5,611 nt of DNA from positions 1-5,611 of the forward strand of contig JAPWUT010000120.1 of NCBI GenBank assembly GCA_028275425.1, in the 5' to 3' direction. Below the pieces are notes generated by a model. It did no database searches and was not told where the DNA came from. It saw only the letters and a program-made list of their open reading frames with translations. Every line of letters starts with the position of its first letter. The first letter of the stretch is position 1. The stretch comes from Anaerolineae bacterium (lineage in GTDB: Bacteria; Chloroflexota; Anaerolineae; SpSt-600). This document shows positions 4,978 through 5,611 of this stretch, one piece after another. Position numbers and translations under genes: made by a program.

Positions 4978-4986
4978 AGTATAGCA
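4978..4986 (-). promoter_or_regulatory. Extended -10 promoter of the secreted-protein gene
   Basis: Read on the minus strand, this is TGC-TATACT, a TGn extended -10 element one base from TATAAT. A poor -35 (TTCACA, complement of 5004-5009) lies 17 bases beyond the TGC (20 from the hexamer), so the extended -10 probably carries the activity. Start of transcription near 4971 gives a leader of about 29 bases containing the ribosome site. The remaining intergenic bases to 5057 show no gene. Confidence 0.6.
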
Positions 4987-5057
4987 TGCCCTTATTAAGA
5001 AATTGTGAAGAATCCGGCGAAAACCGGAGCCAACCTTCACTAAAGCTGGGATTGGAA

Positions 5058-5529
5058 GGCCATTGGGAATGTGCCCCCAAGAACTAAAGAGAAGGGGCGA
5101 GTAGCTAACTCTTACCACCTCGCCCACGAGTGGGACCCAAAACGCCGGCAAACCTTCAGCTTACGATGGTGGACAATGGGGGGGCCAGGGGGCCGAGTCC
5201 CCATGGCGGGGGGTTGTGGTGGCTCCCCACAAAACCTTAAAGGGAGCGAGTTGCCCACATTAGCCACCCCGCCACGAGTGAGGCCCAAAACGCTGGCAAA
5301 CCCTAAGCCAACGGGGGTGGGAAACGGGGGTCCAGGAGGGCTTCGCCCCCCTGGCAGGGGGTCATGGGGGGTGTCCCCCCACAAATTCAAAAGAGGGGCG
5401 AGTTGCCCACCTTAGCAACCTGCCCACGAGTGGGGCCCAGAACGCTGGCAAACCCTAAGCTTACGGGGGTGGACAAAGAGGGGTCCAGGAGGCGGAACCC
5501 CCTGGCGGGGAGTATGGGGGATGTGCCCC
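5058..5529 (+). repeat. Right array of the same ~150-bp repeat (three units plus a partial tail)
   Basis: A partial tail of a unit (5058-5093, with gggaatgtgccccc) is followed by units starting at 5094, 5242 and 5395; heads are 149 and 152 bp apart. Orientation is the same as in the left array. These units are more diverged: the first has lost the head hairpin pairing (gagtagctaact) and the G-runs, the second has its main hairpin loop reversed (5332-5354), and the third has interrupted G-runs. Frames crossing this block are repeat-derived and not considered genes. Confidence 0.92.
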
Positions 5530-5535
5530 GCTCTC

Positions 5536-5583
5536 GCCGACTGAAGTCAGCCTCTTTGAAAAAGGTCGGCCTTCGCCGACCTT
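5536..5583 (-). terminator. Minus-strand terminator-like hairpin beside the right array
   Basis: A 9-bp perfect stem with a 4-base loop (5562-5570 with 5575-5583). On the minus strand the GC part of the stem (ggtcggc/gccgacc) is followed by five Ts (complement of 5559-5563), which fits an intrinsic terminator for a minus-strand gene lying beyond 5611. Next to it, 5536-5551 (gccgactgaagtcagc) forms a second small imperfect hairpin of a kind seen in REP-like elements, so a repeat origin is the alternative. Confidence 0.45.
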
Positions 5584-5611
5584 GATTAAAGCGGGGGTGG
5601 AGGGGGCGGAG

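Noticed and set aside
1..5529. CRISPR array
   Set aside because: Repeats are about 150 bp and contiguous, with no short unique spacers and no cas genes.
5071..5585. Open frames across the right array
   Set aside because: Same repeat-derived translations (PTLATPPRVGPKTLANP type); no start signals or recognisable domain.

Overview
The window looks like a chromosomal segment from a thermophilic, GC-rich bacterium, most likely a Chloroflexota (Anaerolineae-like) lineage. This placement is inference. It rests on the birA-pgk pairing, the style of the VapB/VapC and AbrB proteins, a small secreted protein rich in W and G, and abundant G-rich hairpin repeats. No marker gene fixes the taxon.

Layout. 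1-742 is a non-coding array of about 150-bp direct repeats, full of hairpins and G-runs, with a different hairpin element lodged inside it at 134-213. A strong promoter (752-779) follows the last, truncated unit and drives a two-gene operon: birA (biotin-protein ligase, 792-1589) overlapped by pgk (phosphoglycerate kinase, 1555-2730). 2749-4370 is an accessory insert holding a remnant of an AbrB-type antitoxin tail, a small TPR protein, a VapB-like antitoxin with a VapC PIN toxin, a second and complete AbrB-type protein, and the first 68 codons of what looks like a CHAT-protease gene. The insert ends exactly where a second, decayed copy of the last ~60 bases of pgk begins (4371-4434), followed by a good intrinsic terminator (4420-4451). 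On the minus strand, 4942-4463 encodes a small secreted protein with its own promoter. 5058-5529 is a second array of the same 150-bp repeat in the same orientation, and a minus-strand terminator-like hairpin closes the window.

How it fits together. birA and pgk are housekeeping genes. The material behind pgk behaves like a small toxin-antitoxin/CHAT-TPR island that entered at, or was duplicated with, the 3' end of pgk. The pgk reading frame is intact, the terminator now lies beyond the island, and the island has no obvious promoter, so its genes are probably read from pgk. The main point of interest is this pgk-tail duplication with a second internal duplication (the AbrB tail), which together suggest a permuted or collapsed AbrB-CHAT-TPR-VapBC locus. 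The second point is the flanking repeat family, which combines G-quadruplex motifs with hairpins.
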